This document shows, piece by piece, positions 48,170 to 59,038 of a stretch of DNA of 64,000 nucleotides. Position 1 is the stretch's first letter. Each line of letters opens with the position of its first letter. Source of the stretch: Coemansia sp. RSA 487. Lineage: Eukaryota; Kickxellomycota; Kickxellomycetes; Kickxellales; Kickxellaceae. Under the pieces are notes generated by a model. It saw only the letters and a program-made list of their open reading frames with translations. It was not told the DNA's origin and ran no database searches. A program made the translations under genes and the position numbers. The stretch spans positions 46,663-110,662 of the forward strand of contig JANBRJ010000054.1 of NCBI GenBank assembly GCA_027577595.1. The letters are read 5' to 3'.

Positions 48170-51058
48170 TCAGCGGCGCGTGCCAACGCCTCTGCGCTGG
48201 CCACCGCCGCCGCCGCCACCACCTCTGCGTGGGTTCCGTCCTCGGTTTGCACCGCCGCCATCCTTTCGGTTTTGGTTGCTACCGCTTCCGCCACGCTGAC
48301 CATCTCTACTGCCGCCTGCTCCACTGCGCTGCTGGTTCGTGCGGCCATCGCGCTCACCCTGGTTCCTGTGACCTTGGTCACTGCCACCCTGCTGGCGATC
48401 ACCGGGCGCGTTGCCGCCGTTAATCTTCAACTCAAACATACGCTCATTAACATCCGCAAAGGTGTTGACCTTGTTCGCAAGGGTGAGCGCAGTCTGCTGC
48501 AGACGCGAGGACACCTCAAAGTTGGCACGGCTAAATACCAGCACGCCACCTACTTCGTCGATAGACGCCTGAAGTTCGCCGCTATACACCATGCGCGCAA
48601 GCAGTGAGTAGACCTTACCATTTGAAAGGCCAAACATGGTTGCAAGCTCTTCCAAACCAACAGACTCGAACTGTGTCGCGTATGTGAACAGATACGTACG
48701 CAGGGCCTCGATCTGGATCTGGGAGGCAAGGATCTCCTTGATCTCGTCACTGTCGGGAAGAAGCGCCCAGATCTTGATGTCCTGGATAAAGTCACGCGCA
48801 GATTCCCAGTCGCCCGTAGCCAGCGCCTTGGCTGCGGCCATAATGTGGTCGCGAGTGTTCTCAGGCGGACCGATAAACACCTGGCGCTCGTTAAAGTCAA
48901 GCATACGGCGGAAGAGACGGCTGACCGGAGCACGACGCGCCTCTGGGTTGTTGTTGGCAGAGGCCATGTACGGGATCTCGATAAGCATCGACGATGTCAG
49001 GAACACACACTCAAGGAGCTCGAGGTTGATGTTTATGTGGAACGGCAGCTGGCGCTGACGCTGAAGCTGCTCTTCTGCAGGCGACAGCTGCTGCGTGCGC
49101 TGTTGAGTAACGCCCTGTGCAAGGAGCTCACGCTGACGACCAGACGACACAAGCTCGAGGGTGTGGTCAAATGCATCCTGAATCTTGCCAAGCCTGAACG
49201 CAGCAAGGCCAAGCTGTGCGATTGCACGGTTATAAAGGACCTGGGTGTTGACATCAGCCTGGTGCACATTTTCCTGGATGTGCGACATAAGGAGCAAGTC
49301 GCGCGAAACGTAGTAGCGCTTGTGCAGAGCATGGTTGAAGATGTGCATCAGCATTGCACGGGTGCGCAGAAGGGGCTCGGAATTCTGGTACAGGAAGGTG
49401 CACAGATTGTGGATGATGGCCTCCATGTCGCCGGCAATCGATGGGGGAACGATTGTGGATGCGGCCGACGCAGGCAGCTTCGCAACGTTGGCCTCAACGT
49501 GGGCGTTGACTTGGTCTGTGCGGTAGTACAGGTGCTCAAGACGACGGAGCACGATGCGGCACATGCTGTCCTTCAGGGCAATGCGCTCAAAGTAGTGCTG
49601 CGAACGGACAATAGTCACATAGAGAGGGACCGTGTCGCGCATGCGCTCAACGTACTCGGGCGTGTGCGGATCGATATTTTGCAGAGACCGGGTGAACTCG
49701 TCGTCAAGGCGGTCAATAAATGAAATGATCGAGCCGCGCAGAGCCACAGGCTCGCCCGCGTAATCGAAATCGTTGCTATCTTCGACAACGTCAGCTGACT
49801 CAAAGATGGATATCGTCGGGTTGGCCTCGAGAAGAGACAAGAGATCGTTGATGGTGGTTTGAGTCTTGTGCCACAAATCCACTGGCGTGTATTGAACGTT
49901 TCCGGAGCTATCAAATTGAGCAGACACAAGCGCCATAAGCACATTCACCTTTTGCAAAGGATTGGCCGCAATGGTAAGCAGGTTCTCGAGCTTTGCCACG
50001 GCCTCCTTTTTGTCGGTGTTCTTGCGGCCACGCGATTCGATAATGGACTTGAGATGCTCGCCAAGCTTCTCGGCAGTGATAACGGCCTTGGCTGCGGGTT
50101 TGCCACCCTTGCCAACAGTCGTAAAACCATCGTCTTCCTCTTCTTCAGTAGCGCCAGGCTGAGGAGTGGCTTTCTGTGGTGCCTTTTCCTTCTTGACGGT
50201 CTTTTTGACTTCGGCCTTCTTTGTGGGCTCTTTCTTAAGCCAGCGCGAGTATCTGACGTGACCCTCGCCTTCGTGCTCGTCCTCGCTTTCGCTCTCGCTT
50301 TCGGACTCGGACTCAGACTCGGACTCGCTTTCGGAGCCCCACGAATCGCCCGAGCCAGACTCTGACTCCGAAGCAGAGTCGCTCTCTGACTCGCTGCTAC
50401 CCGTCTCGCTTTCGGATTCAGAGCTGGACTCCGCTGCTCTGGCCTTGCCCTTTGCCTTAACAGACACGCGCTGCTTAGGAACAACCTGGTCGCCCGCAGA
50501 TTCGGCACTGCTGTCACCCCCGTCCTCCTCATCAGAGGCCATGGGGTTCGCCTTGTACTCGGCAATCTGCTTGGCGAAGTCCTTGTTATACTTGCGCACG
50601 CGCTGCTTTATCTTGTTGAAGCTACGGACAACGTCGGCATTGAGCCTGTTAAGCTCCTCCTTGGATCTGCCCTTGTCAGTAGCTTCTTCGAGCTCATAAA
50701 GACACCGAATATACACGCGAGGAAGGCCTTGGGCCTTGGCATTTTTTGAAATCTTGACAGCAACAGTGGCGGCCTTTTCAAAATCACTGGATACGTCTTT
50801 CCATTCATCTGCGCGCACCGCCTTCAGAATCGCCTTGGACAGGTCAGTGATCTGGTCGAGCTGCTTTTCCTTCACGCTCTTGACCACACGCTTAACGTTG
50901 TCCTCGTCGCTGTCGGAGTCAAAGGCGGCTTGAGCGAAACGGTTCGATGTGGCGGCAGACTTCTGCTGCTGGGCATCAATGTCGGATGCTCCCGAGTCCG
51001 AAGAGCTGTCGTAGTCCGAATCAGAGTCGGACTCGTTGCCGCGGAAGAAACGTGGCAT
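48170..51058 (-). CDS. NIP1: Translation initiation factor eIF3 subunit C
   Basis: A 962-residue core subunit of eIF3, which scaffolds 40S recruitment and contacts eIF1 and eIF5. It starts MPRFFRGNESDSDSD, the conserved N-terminus. Characteristic blocks are FDSDSDEDNVKRVVKSVKEKQ, LPRVYIRCLYELEE, YFERIALKDSMCRIVLRRLEHLYYR and HIQENVHQADVNTQVLYNRAIAQLGL. A C-terminal PCI domain follows (KIWALLPDSDEIKEILASQI, ATQFESVGLEELATMFGL). An acidic Ser/Glu repeat at about 205-270 and a Gly/Arg/Asn-rich RGG-type tail (from ~895) are disordered. The open frame antisense to the acidic repeat is a codon-bias shadow. Confidence 0.95.
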   Translation of the reverse strand: MPRFFRGNESDSDSDYDSSSDSGASDIDAQQQKSAATSNRFAQAAFDSDSDEDNVKRVVKSVKEKQLDQITDLSKAILKAVRADEWKDVSSDFEKAATVAVKISKNAKAQGLPRVYIRCLYELEEATDKGRSKEELNRLNADVVRSFNKIKQRVRKYNKDFAKQIAEYKANPMASDEEDGGDSSAESAGDQVVPKQRVSVKAKGKARAAESSSESESETGSSESESDSASESESGSGDSWGSESESESESESESESESEDEHEGEGHVRYSRWLKKEPTKKAEVKKTVKKEKAPQKATPQPGATEEEEDDGFTTVGKGGKPAAKAVITAEKLGEHLKSIIESRGRKNTDKKEAVAKLENLLTIAANPLQKVNVLMALVSAQFDSSGNVQYTPVDLWHKTQTTINDLLSLLEANPTISIFESADVVEDSNDFDYAGEPVALRGSIISFIDRLDDEFTRSLQNIDPHTPEYVERMRDTVPLYVTIVRSQHYFERIALKDSMCRIVLRRLEHLYYRTDQVNAHVEANVAKLPASAASTIVPPSIAGDMEAIIHNLCTFLYQNSEPLLRTRAMLMHIFNHALHKRYYVSRDLLLMSHIQENVHQADVNTQVLYNRAIAQLGLAAFRLGKIQDAFDHTLELVSSGRQRELLAQGVTQQRTQQLSPAEEQLQRQRQLPFHININLELLECVFLTSSMLIEIPYMASANNNPEARRAPVSRLFRRMLDFNERQVFIGPPENTRDHIMAAAKALATGDWESARDFIQDIKIWALLPDSDEIKEILASQIQIEALRTYLFTYATQFESVGLEELATMFGLSNGKVYSLLARMVYSGELQASIDEVGGVLVFSRANFEVSSRLQQTALTLANKVNTFADVNERMFELKINGGNAPGDRQQGGSDQGHRNQGERDGRTNQQRSGAGGSRDGQRGGSGSNQNRKDGGGANRGRNPRRGGGGGGGGQRRGVGTRR

Positions 51059-52151
51059 AATTACTGTTGGATTTTATGGATGAATCTCCCGAGCCTGAAG
51101 ATGATTATGCAGGGAAGGGAGAGTAAAGAAAAGTATGCGGTAGATTCACCTGATGAGCTTCCAAATTGAAAAAGAAAAGGTGGGACAAGAAAGCCAACGT
51201 ATTCTGAAATAAGAAAAATTCAAAGAGAGAAAGCTAAAAAGCCGTTCTTTTGGTATTTTAAATTCTGTTCACCCTTTTTAAAACTTGGAAACGACCGGCG
51301 TAAAAGACAATCTCTGCCTGTGGAGAGAAAAGAGCAAGTCAGCAAGGTGGATGAAATAGCTAAATGATGCCAGGATAATTCGCAAAACAAGAAAAGAAAA
51401 GCAAACCAATGCAAAGAGACTTTTGCAAAACGGCCAGGACTTTTTGGGTCACTGCGCTTCTGTGCAAATTTCTTCACACTCTTTCCTCTTTCAGTGGCTA
51501 TCAGCAGTCGCTGGCTGGTTTTGTTCCAAGCATACAGGTACTTTGGCCTGTTTTTGCATGGAAGCATGAATTCAGACTTTTGGCAGCAAGCTGGGGGGTT
51601 GTTGAGCAGAATAGAGGTGAAAATTTTTTACTTGACCAAAAAAGGTGGTGGTCGATCGCTACGTTGATTTTGTAGGTGATTATTCGGTTGTATAATCACC
51701 GGTTTATGGTGACCCAAGACTGAGCTGGCAACAGCCAAAAAAGCATATAAATCTAGATGTTACAAGCCGTTGCGAGGAACATTGGCTTATGACAGAATGT
51801 TCATATATAGGCTGTTCTGGCTCCTATAATCCAAAATAGCAAATCAGTATGTTCAATTATGTCTGATGCTCGCCAAGTTTGAAGGATACATGCAAGAAAG
51901 GGAAAACGCATAGATTAGAGCCCTCCAGGATCTATAGATTCTCCAAAGTATCTGAAACAGGGGGCTAGAGGTACCTAATCGGGACCCGCGGAAGTGAGTG
52001 CTTTTTGCGCAGCTATTTATAAGTAATTAAATATATGAAAATTTGGTTTCAAGAAAACGAAAAAGAATTTGGAGGCACGACTCTGCCACTAGCAGAGAGC
52101 GAACCAGTCTTATGCCAGCCTACAGAGAAATGAAGGCAATGGGTACTATTC
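51059..52151. other. Spacer upstream of eIF3c
   Basis: 1.09 kb containing the eIF3c promoter and leader at the left and the 3' end of the DUF3759-like gene at the right. No gene or repeat recognised. Confidence 0.5.
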
Positions 52152-53480
52152 TTAGTAGCCGCCTCCACCGTAGTACTGCTGCGAGGGTGGGGGGTTACCG
52201 TGCCCCTGCTGGCCGTTGTAGTAGTTGCCCTGGTAGTTGTTGCCAGCGTTGTTGTTGAACGATGCATCAAAGCTGTTTGCCTCGCCTCCCTTACCAGCAC
52301 TGTTATAGGTGTATCCAGTGTCGTAGTCGGGGTACTCCACGTTGGCCACCTGGGTGGCAGTGCGCGTGGCCTCCTCGACAACAAGGTCGCGGGTAAGGCC
52401 GTTCTGGAACGATGCGCTGTTCTTCTCCCAGTACTTGACCGCCTGCGATGCGGCAAAGGCAACTAGAAGCTTCTTGGCGAAGCTGTGGCTAACCTTCTTG
52501 CCCTGGTTGCGCGACTTGTTCTGGTACCAGTTGAGTGCAGCCCATGCAGCAGCACCGCCTATTGTTGTATGCAGTTAGAACAGGATATTGGCTTAAAAGA
52601 TAATTAGTATTACTGTTGCATGTCATATTACATGAGAGCCATATGCACATAGCGTGATGCAAAGTAAAATTCCAAAGAGGCGCTGGTGCATTCCAATTAC
52701 AGGCCACATGAGCCGATGTCTCTTTTTCTGGTGATGAGAAAAATCAGGCACCTGAAATCCAAACGACGAGGCATCTCAAAGCAGCACAACACAAACATGC
52801 AGCCCTTGGGGCACAAAAAAACAAGGCCATGCATGCGGAAATAATACAAGAAAGGAAAGCCCCAGCCATTGAAGTCTTTCCTCTGCCCCTCCTTGATATC
52901 TGAAGAAAGAAATGACGAAATGCAAATAGCTTGGACAAAATTCGTCACCACAACACTACACATCTGGTTTCTGTCGTCAGACGCAGAAACGGTGCAGCTC
53001 CTGTCATGTTGTTTTGTCTTCCACGATGTAGCAGCCAACTATACCAAAAAAAGTGCATTACCACTTACCAAGAAGCTGATGGCTGGTCTTCGACTCGCCC
53101 TGGAAGTTGTTGCCGCTTCCAAAGCCAAAGATTCCGCGGTCGGCATCTCCACTCACTCCTCCGTACTTGCTGTAGAACTCGTTCATGTTAAAGTCTTCAT
53201 CGGGAAGCGCACGCGCTTTCTCCTCGTATGCGCCAATGTTGTTGATAACGTCGCTGTTTGCAGAGCCACCCATCATCATACGAGCAATCTCCTCAGTGGA
53301 CTCGTTGCCAGTGAAGCCGCTGATGTCAAAGTCGCTTTGCTGCTGGCCGCCTTGGGGCTGGTTGTAGCCGCCCTGCTGCTGGCCGTAGTTGTCATAGCCG
53401 CCCTGCTGCTGACCATAGTTGTCGTAGCCGCCCTGTTGCTGGCCGTAGTTATCGTAGCTACCAGGATAGTTGTAAGACAT
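52152..53480 (-). CDS. CipC/DUF3759-like protein with Tyr/Gln/Gly repeats, two exons
   Basis: Read as join(52152..52558, 53069..53480) on the complement, 272 residues. The 510-nt intron runs from GTAAGT to ATAG in phase 1 and joins SHQLLG to GGAAAWAALNWYQ. The N-terminus has repeats of YDNYGQQQGG (prion-like, low complexity). The core spans the splice: TSHQLLG..AAAWAALNWYQ, then KKVSHSFAKKLLVAFAASQAVKYWE. It matches the DUF3759 (CipC-type stress protein) pattern of S..LLG.AAA.EA...Y and G..VSH..AK..L.GF. The C-terminus is Asn/Gln/Gly/Tyr-rich, ending QQYYGGGGY. The function of the family is unclear; it is linked to stress and antibiotic response in Aspergillus. Confidence 0.7.
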
Positions 53481-54782
53481 TGCGTGTTGTGTTGACTGGA
53501 CGCCTTGTGGGGGGATAAAAAGTAGTAGTGTTAAAAAGCAAGCTAAAAATGTACTTTAAAAAGTAAAAAGCAAAAGCGAAGAGAAAAGAAAAGTGCAGAA
53601 GTTGTTGGCAGAAAAGTTCAGTTGTGCTCTGAGGCCGCCAGACATTCAACTATTTATATCCAAAAGCCGAGAAGGGAGAACCTGCACATCTCCCAGTAGG
53701 GGTTAATCAGTGGTGGGTGACATGATGATTCCCCTCTCCATTTCCGCACCTCGCGGTCATTTCCTTTCCTTTCCTGCGCAATTTCCATACCTCTAAAAGA
53801 AACTTGGCGTTTCTTCAAAGTCGAACGTATTTGGCATTGGCTGAGGCGTGGCTGTTTGCTCTCTCCCTTCTTTGTGCGAAGGCTGAAACAGCAAAACTTC
53901 ATTATCTCGCGGGTTTTTCCAAAACGCTGTTGGAGAGTCTTTGCCTTTCCACAAGCTTCTGATATTGTTAGAGCTAACTGCGTAGTCGCATCCCGCATTT
54001 TCCATCCTCCCTTTCTCTCGTTTTCTGCTGGTCTTGGCTTCAAGACTGAATAGAAATTAATGTATAGTCCGCTTGTCCGACATCATTACCAGCTCTTTGA
54101 TTTTGCCTTGCATTGGAACTGTTTTCTTTTTCCATCACTGATGCCGCAGCCACAACAACAAGCTCATCCTTTCTCCAATTGCTTGACATGAAAAGAAAAG
54201 AAAGTTCGATCATTCTTATCATGTGAGTATATTCCCCCATCTTGCGTCAAGGTCACCTGGACATTCCCTCATACATCTTCACAACGCTTTGGGGTTCTGT
54301 CCAATCAAAGATTATCTCCACATCCCTTGCTGCGCATTTCGCCTGATGTCTGACCTCCCCTCCCCCAATATTTGTGAGATTTGGGGGTATGGTCATCAGT
54401 CGCCACAGCTGGTTTGCGACTGAGTCTTGGCGCATATTCATTGTTGGAAATCTATTTATAACTTATAACACAACAGTAGGTAACCCACCCACTCTTCAAA
54501 TAATCCAGATTAGGAATGTTAAATGTGTCAAGGCTTTTTACATGGTTTACAGTAAGAGCTGTTGGCAATTTTTGGTGTGCCTGTCCGCTCTCCCTGAAGA
54601 GAGGGCAATCTGCTCTTAGAATATAGAGGCCTTGCTTAAACACAAGCACGTAATACTTGCGCTGGCGGAGAGATTCCCCTCACTCCTACCGGCATTACTG
54701 AAGCTGCACACTATGCGGCGGGTTGGAAAATAGGGGTGTTAGAATAGGTGTGCCAGTTCGGCATTGTGTCTATCAACAATTG
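53481..54782. other. Spacer, nothing recognised
   Basis: 1.3 kb. The left end is the promoter and leader of the DUF3759-like gene. The rest is pyrimidine-rich with only short, unsupported open frames on both strands. Confidence 0.5.
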
Positions 54783-56160
54783 CTACTCGTGACATCCAGC
54801 CAGCCAACATATGGTCGAGCGTGCCCATTCGTAAACTACAAAATTCAATCCGTGAATCGGGAACGCCCGAATTAGGCTCACAGACACTCCGCGATAAAGC
54901 CCGGTTATTCCAAGCTTCGAATACGTGCTCCGCGCGCAGTGCCAGGGACCGCTGAATAGCAGAGTCTCTTTGGGCTGGAGGGCCTGTGACTGTATGCCGG
55001 ACTTTATCAAATCAACCGGAAAGATCAGGAGCCACGACAACACGCCGCATGTGCCGCCTGCAAGCATATGTGTCATCGGTCCAGTTGTTTCTGAGCCAGT
55101 AACCCGCCGAAGCGTCTCTTTGACTGTTTCGTAAGCGGCAAAGTATATTGCGGTGCCGCTTGCATCGCGTACTATATCCAGGGCAGTAGAAGCAGAGTGA
55201 GTAAAAAATTGCTTAACAGCCGAGGCCACAGCAGTAATTGACATCTGTGTTAAAGCATGATGCGAAATAGCATGCCATATACATGTGGCCGACTTTTGTC
55301 ACAGCTCATCTGATTTAAATTAGGTACTTACACATGTGTAGGCCAATACCGTAGTACAGCCCAGTCGCGCCTCTACGCTGGATTATCTCTCGAATAACGG
55401 ACAGATTGGACCGCGCCCACGACGGCGCCGAGGAAGCTCCTTTTGCCGGTTCTAAGGTGATAGAGGGTGTTTGTTTTCTGGGGATTGCTCCTTCTCCTTT
55501 GGAGTTCGACTGTGGTGTAATGTCTGGATTTGCGCACAGAGCTGAAGATATCATCCGTCTTTTGTTCAGCAACTTGGCGAGCTGCATCTGGACTTTGACG
55601 AGCTCCAAAGGGCAGCACAATGCCGCAATCATTGTTCCAGACACGGCCCCCGAAAGGCCTGCAGTAAATGCTATAGATCCAGCTGTCTTGCGCTGAAAGT
55701 CTGGCATCCCCAGGGGCGAATGCTTGTCCATATAAGGATCATTCTGACGTAGCCATAGCTTTGTTTTCTCAAACAAAGAGAACGACAGCGACTTTGCGAT
55801 GGACGCTGTGAGAAGTGGTGGAAGAAGGCCACGATACAGTCCGGAAAAGCCCTCTTCAGCGATCGATCTTCGTGCACAGACAATAAGCGACGGATAGTGG
55901 TTTGTCTGCATTCTCGTCTTAAGCGAATCGAATGGATATCCGACAAGCATTCCTGTGATGGCAGCAGTTATTGCCGACGCCAGCGTGCGGTTTTCGTATA
56001 GAGCAATACGCCAATATGCTGTCTTTTGCGTTTCCAGTTGCTGTTGTGTCCAGGTTGTATCAGAGGATGGCTTGCCATACCGATCTACCACCAGTGCAGA
56101 TGTGTCCTCTGCAAGCGGTTTACTGCTCTCAGCAGAAGAAATACTGCCACGGTGACTCAT
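54783..56160 (-). CDS. Mitochondrial carrier family (SLC25) protein, two exons
   Basis: Read as join(54783..55171, 55332..56160) on the complement, 405 residues. The 160-nt intron runs from GTAAGT to the acceptor ATATAG. Of the acceptors considered, only this one keeps frame and yields the family sequence GLHM-L-RDASGTAIYFAAYE. The three carrier signatures are present: YPFDSLKTRMQ, CPLELVKVQMQ and FPVDLIKSGIQ. The ATG of MSHRGSISS is used because the frame upstream begins with TTG. A serine-rich N-terminal extension of ~60 residues and a polar insertion between repeats 2 and 3 are longer than in typical ~300-residue carriers. Substrate cannot be read with certainty; the carnitine/amino-acid-type branch (YMC1/ORT1/SLC25A45-like) is likely. 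Confidence 0.85.
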
Positions 56161-56945
56161 CCTTTCGTTGTTGCTGCTCTTAGACAAATACAATGTACAC
56201 GTAAATACAATGAGGATAGACAGAGCCGGTAAATTGCGCTCTTGTTCGTTTCTATATAGTCGAGCTTCTTTGGCAAGCAGCCGAGATCATAATAGCCAGG
56301 ATGTAGTATATTAGCCAAAGCGTCGCCTATCCAAACTATCGGGCTATCGGCATACAAAGCTTGTAGTAAGCGATATTAGCCACCGGGTTCAAGGTCTGTT
56401 TTTCTTTTTCTTTTTCTTTGTTTGTTGAAATTCCTTAATACTCCACCAGGACAACTTTGTTTTGTCGAGCAGTGGTGAGTGTTTTATTTGCTAAACTACG
56501 GGCTGTGGCCGAAACAGAGGAGTTTGGAGGAGAACGCAAATGTAGGGCTGTAGCCTGTTAGTAATATAACGTTGCTGTTGTGGTGGGTCCCGTTTTTCCC
56601 GTCTCGTTATAACTCCAAATTACAGTAATAGAAATAATAAAACAAGAGCGTAGAAATAGAAGAAAAAACACTTGACAAGCAAAGGGCAAAGGGTGTGGCA
56701 ATACGTGCAGCTCCTGCACAAAAGAAAAAAAAAGAAAAAAAACAGAGCTTTTGAAAAGCACGATCTCGGTTCCAAACACAGTCTGTAGGATAACACAACG
56801 AAAGATAAAAGGAAAAGGGCTGTTTTATTTGTGTTGTGTGGTCCTTTTGCAACTTGTCAGCGTTCAACAGTTTGCAAAGAGAATCATGCATTTTTATCGT
56901 CTACCTTTGAGAGTCAGTGGTCCCAGAGGCACCACTACTTTTCTT
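56161..56945. other. Spacer, nothing recognised
   Basis: 785 bp of AT- and purine-rich DNA: promoter of the mitochondrial carrier and 3' flank of YOS1. No additional gene seen. Confidence 0.5.
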
Positions 56946-57188
56946 CTACCCGAGGACAAGCGCGTATGCTATGACAACAACATTGACGATAATAAGCGGG
57001 ATCCTCATCAGCGTCCGCACAGCAGAAATGAGGTTGATGAGCTTGGCCTTGACCGATTCGGTGTCTCCGTAGAGCTCTGCACTGTTGCGTGCCCAGCCGA
57101 TTCGTGCGAGGAAACGCTCCTCATTCAAAATGGCCACTGCATTGAGAAGCAGTATTATTACATACAGCAGTGTTCCAAAGCCAAACAT
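56946..57188 (-). CDS. YOS1: YOS1/IER3IP1-like ER-Golgi protein
   Basis: An 80-residue integral membrane protein of the Yip1-Yif1-Yos1 complex, needed for COPII vesicle transport from ER to Golgi. It starts at MFGFGTLLYVIILLLN (first transmembrane segment), continues with the family hallmark AVAILNEERFLARIGW, then SVKAKLINLISAVRTLMRIPLIIVN and a second membrane segment to the C-terminus. The length matches yeast Yos1 and human IER3IP1 (80-85). The upstream in-frame GTG is not used. Confidence 0.92.
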   Translation of the reverse strand: MFGFGTLLYVIILLLNAVAILNEERFLARIGWARNSAELYGDTESVKAKLINLISAVRTLMRIPLIIVNVVVIAYALVLG

Positions 57189-57957
57189 ATTCACTTGTGC
57201 GCACACGTGTGCAGAATGCGCTTCCTTGTTCCAGTTGGTTTGGACGTGAAATGAGCGGATGGGCAGACAGTTGGCAACACCTCTCTTGCACTGTAAGAAA
57301 GAGGAGATTCAATGAAAATAAAATAAAGTAGAATTTGTGGTAGCACAGAAGAAAGCTGGAAAAGAGGAAATCAGCATCTCTTCAGACCTTTCCGGATGTG
57401 TAGGGTAGGGCTGGTACAGCATTTGGCTTCTACTGCCTTTGCCATCTGGAACCACTGTGGCCCACACCATGAATAGATAATAAAAAATAACCTGACTGTC
57501 TCTTTGAGCTACAACCTGGGGGGGGCGCTGGAAAGCAGGAATATGAACATATGGCTTCCGAAAACACCAGTCGTGTGCATACATGGTTTGACAGCACTTT
57601 TTGCTGTGACTGCTTGGCCAAAATATCTGTGGCATCAGGCCATTACAAGCGCCGGCCACGGACATTCCGAATCCTTTGAAACACCAAAGCCCACACACCT
57701 CACACCCTTTCGTTTTTTCCGACATTTTGTAACCCTGCGCATAGCAGAGAAGCGTTGCTCCGACGAAGCGCGCAAAATTGTCCAAACGCTTACCCGATGA
57801 TGGTGTTGCTGCCAGGACTACGCTATGTATTTAAAGAAGCCCAAATCCCTGTTTCTCTCCAACCACTTTACGCAGCTCTGCACATATTTTCCATATGCTA
57901 TATATTTCCTGTATTTATTTTTCGGGTCAATCTAAAAACACTCGTGTATAGATCGCA
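57189..57957. promoter_or_regulatory. Divergent spacer (YOS1 / ERG25)
   Basis: 769 bp between divergent YOS1 and ERG25. TATA-like ATATATTTCC lies at ~57900, 60 bp before the ERG25 ATG. No sterol-response (SRE) element was confidently identified. Confidence 0.4.
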
Positions 57958-58860
57958 ATGTCAAACAGAACCACCGCTGCCATATTGATTGATCAGTTTG
58001 TGGCTGAGCTAAAGACCACAGGATCCATTGCCAGCGTCATCCCCTTGGATTACACCCCGACATGGGCTGAGCGCATGTGGTTCTCGCTGTTTGACGGGCG
58101 CAACGAAGCAATAACATTTGGCATCATCGCCTTTACCGTGCACCAGGTTACATACTACGGCCGCTACCTGCCTTACTACATCTGCGACCACATCCCTGCT
58201 ATGAAAAAGTACAAACTACAGCCTGACAAGGAGATCACCAATGTCCAGTGGTGGAAGTGTCTGCGCAGCTTGCTCTTCAGCCAGATCTTTGTCCAGCTTC
58301 CAATGATGATGTTCTTTCTGCCTGCTGCAAAGCTCGTTGGCTTTGACTGCCTAGCTCCCTTTCCTTCCTGGCTCCGTGTCTTGTTCCAGGTCTGCGTGTT
58401 CTTTGTAATTGAGGACTTTTACCACTACTGGGCCCATCGGCTCTTCCACTATGGCATATTGTACAAGCGCATACACAAGGTCCACCACGAGCATACCGCG
58501 CCATTTGGAATCGTTGCCGAGTATGCGCACCCGCTCGAGACCGCGGTTCTTGGACAGGGAACAATTGCTGGCCCGCTGTTCTTTAACTATTTTATCGAGC
58601 AGGTACACATTACAACAATGCTAATCTGGATTGCCGCCCGGCTCTGGCAGACCGTCGAGGCACACTGTGGCTACGACTTCCCATGGTCCATGAGCCACTG
58701 GCTGCCCTTCTGGGCCGGCGCCTCGCACCACGACTATCACCACATGGCCTTTGTTGACAACTTTGCCTCGACGTTCCGGTGGTGGGACAGGATCTTTGGC
58801 ACCGACCGCCGCTACCAGACCTATGAGGCTCGCCGGACAGGCAAGGCCAAGGCAGAGTAG
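57958..58860 (+). CDS. ERG25: C-4 methylsterol oxidase
   Basis: A 300-residue di-iron ER membrane oxidase that removes C-4 methyl groups of 4,4-dimethylzymosterol in ergosterol synthesis, with ERG26 and ERG27. All histidine boxes of the fatty-acid hydroxylase superfamily are present: HRLFH (in YHYWAHRLFHYG), HKVHH (in KRIHKVHHEHTAPFG) and HHDYHH (in GASHHDYHHMAF), plus the ERG25-specific ETVEAHCGYDFP-like block (here QTVEAHCGYDFPW). Hydrophobic segments occur near residues 55, 100, 140 and 210. It starts MSNRTTAAIL in good context, single exon, normal family length. Confidence 0.94.
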   Translation: MSNRTTAAILIDQFVAELKTTGSIASVIPLDYTPTWAERMWFSLFDGRNEAITFGIIAFTVHQVTYYGRYLPYYICDHIPAMKKYKLQPDKEITNVQWWKCLRSLLFSQIFVQLPMMMFFLPAAKLVGFDCLAPFPSWLRVLFQVCVFFVIEDFYHYWAHRLFHYGILYKRIHKVHHEHTAPFGIVAEYAHPLETAVLGQGTIAGPLFFNYFIEQVHITTMLIWIAARLWQTVEAHCGYDFPWSMSHWLPFWAGASHHDYHHMAFVDNFASTFRWWDRIFGTDRRYQTYEARRTGKAKAE

Positions 58861-59038
58861 CAGCTGCGCTACTACCGGCTCTGTTTGTCACGCTACGTAG
58901 CTTTATGAGGACAGAACAATGAAATTATATAGCCACCGAATTCGTTTTTCATACTTTTGTATGTTATTATAATAGAGAGAGAGAAAAAAAACTGAGAACT
59001 CAAACACAAAGCCAAAGAAATACTCAAAGGATATCGCT

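Noticed and set aside
55245-55331. Alternative splice acceptor ACACAG before MSITAV in the mitochondrial carrier
   Set aside because: It shifts the frame relative to the only good donor; the ATATAG acceptor at 55172-55174 keeps frame and gives the family sequence.
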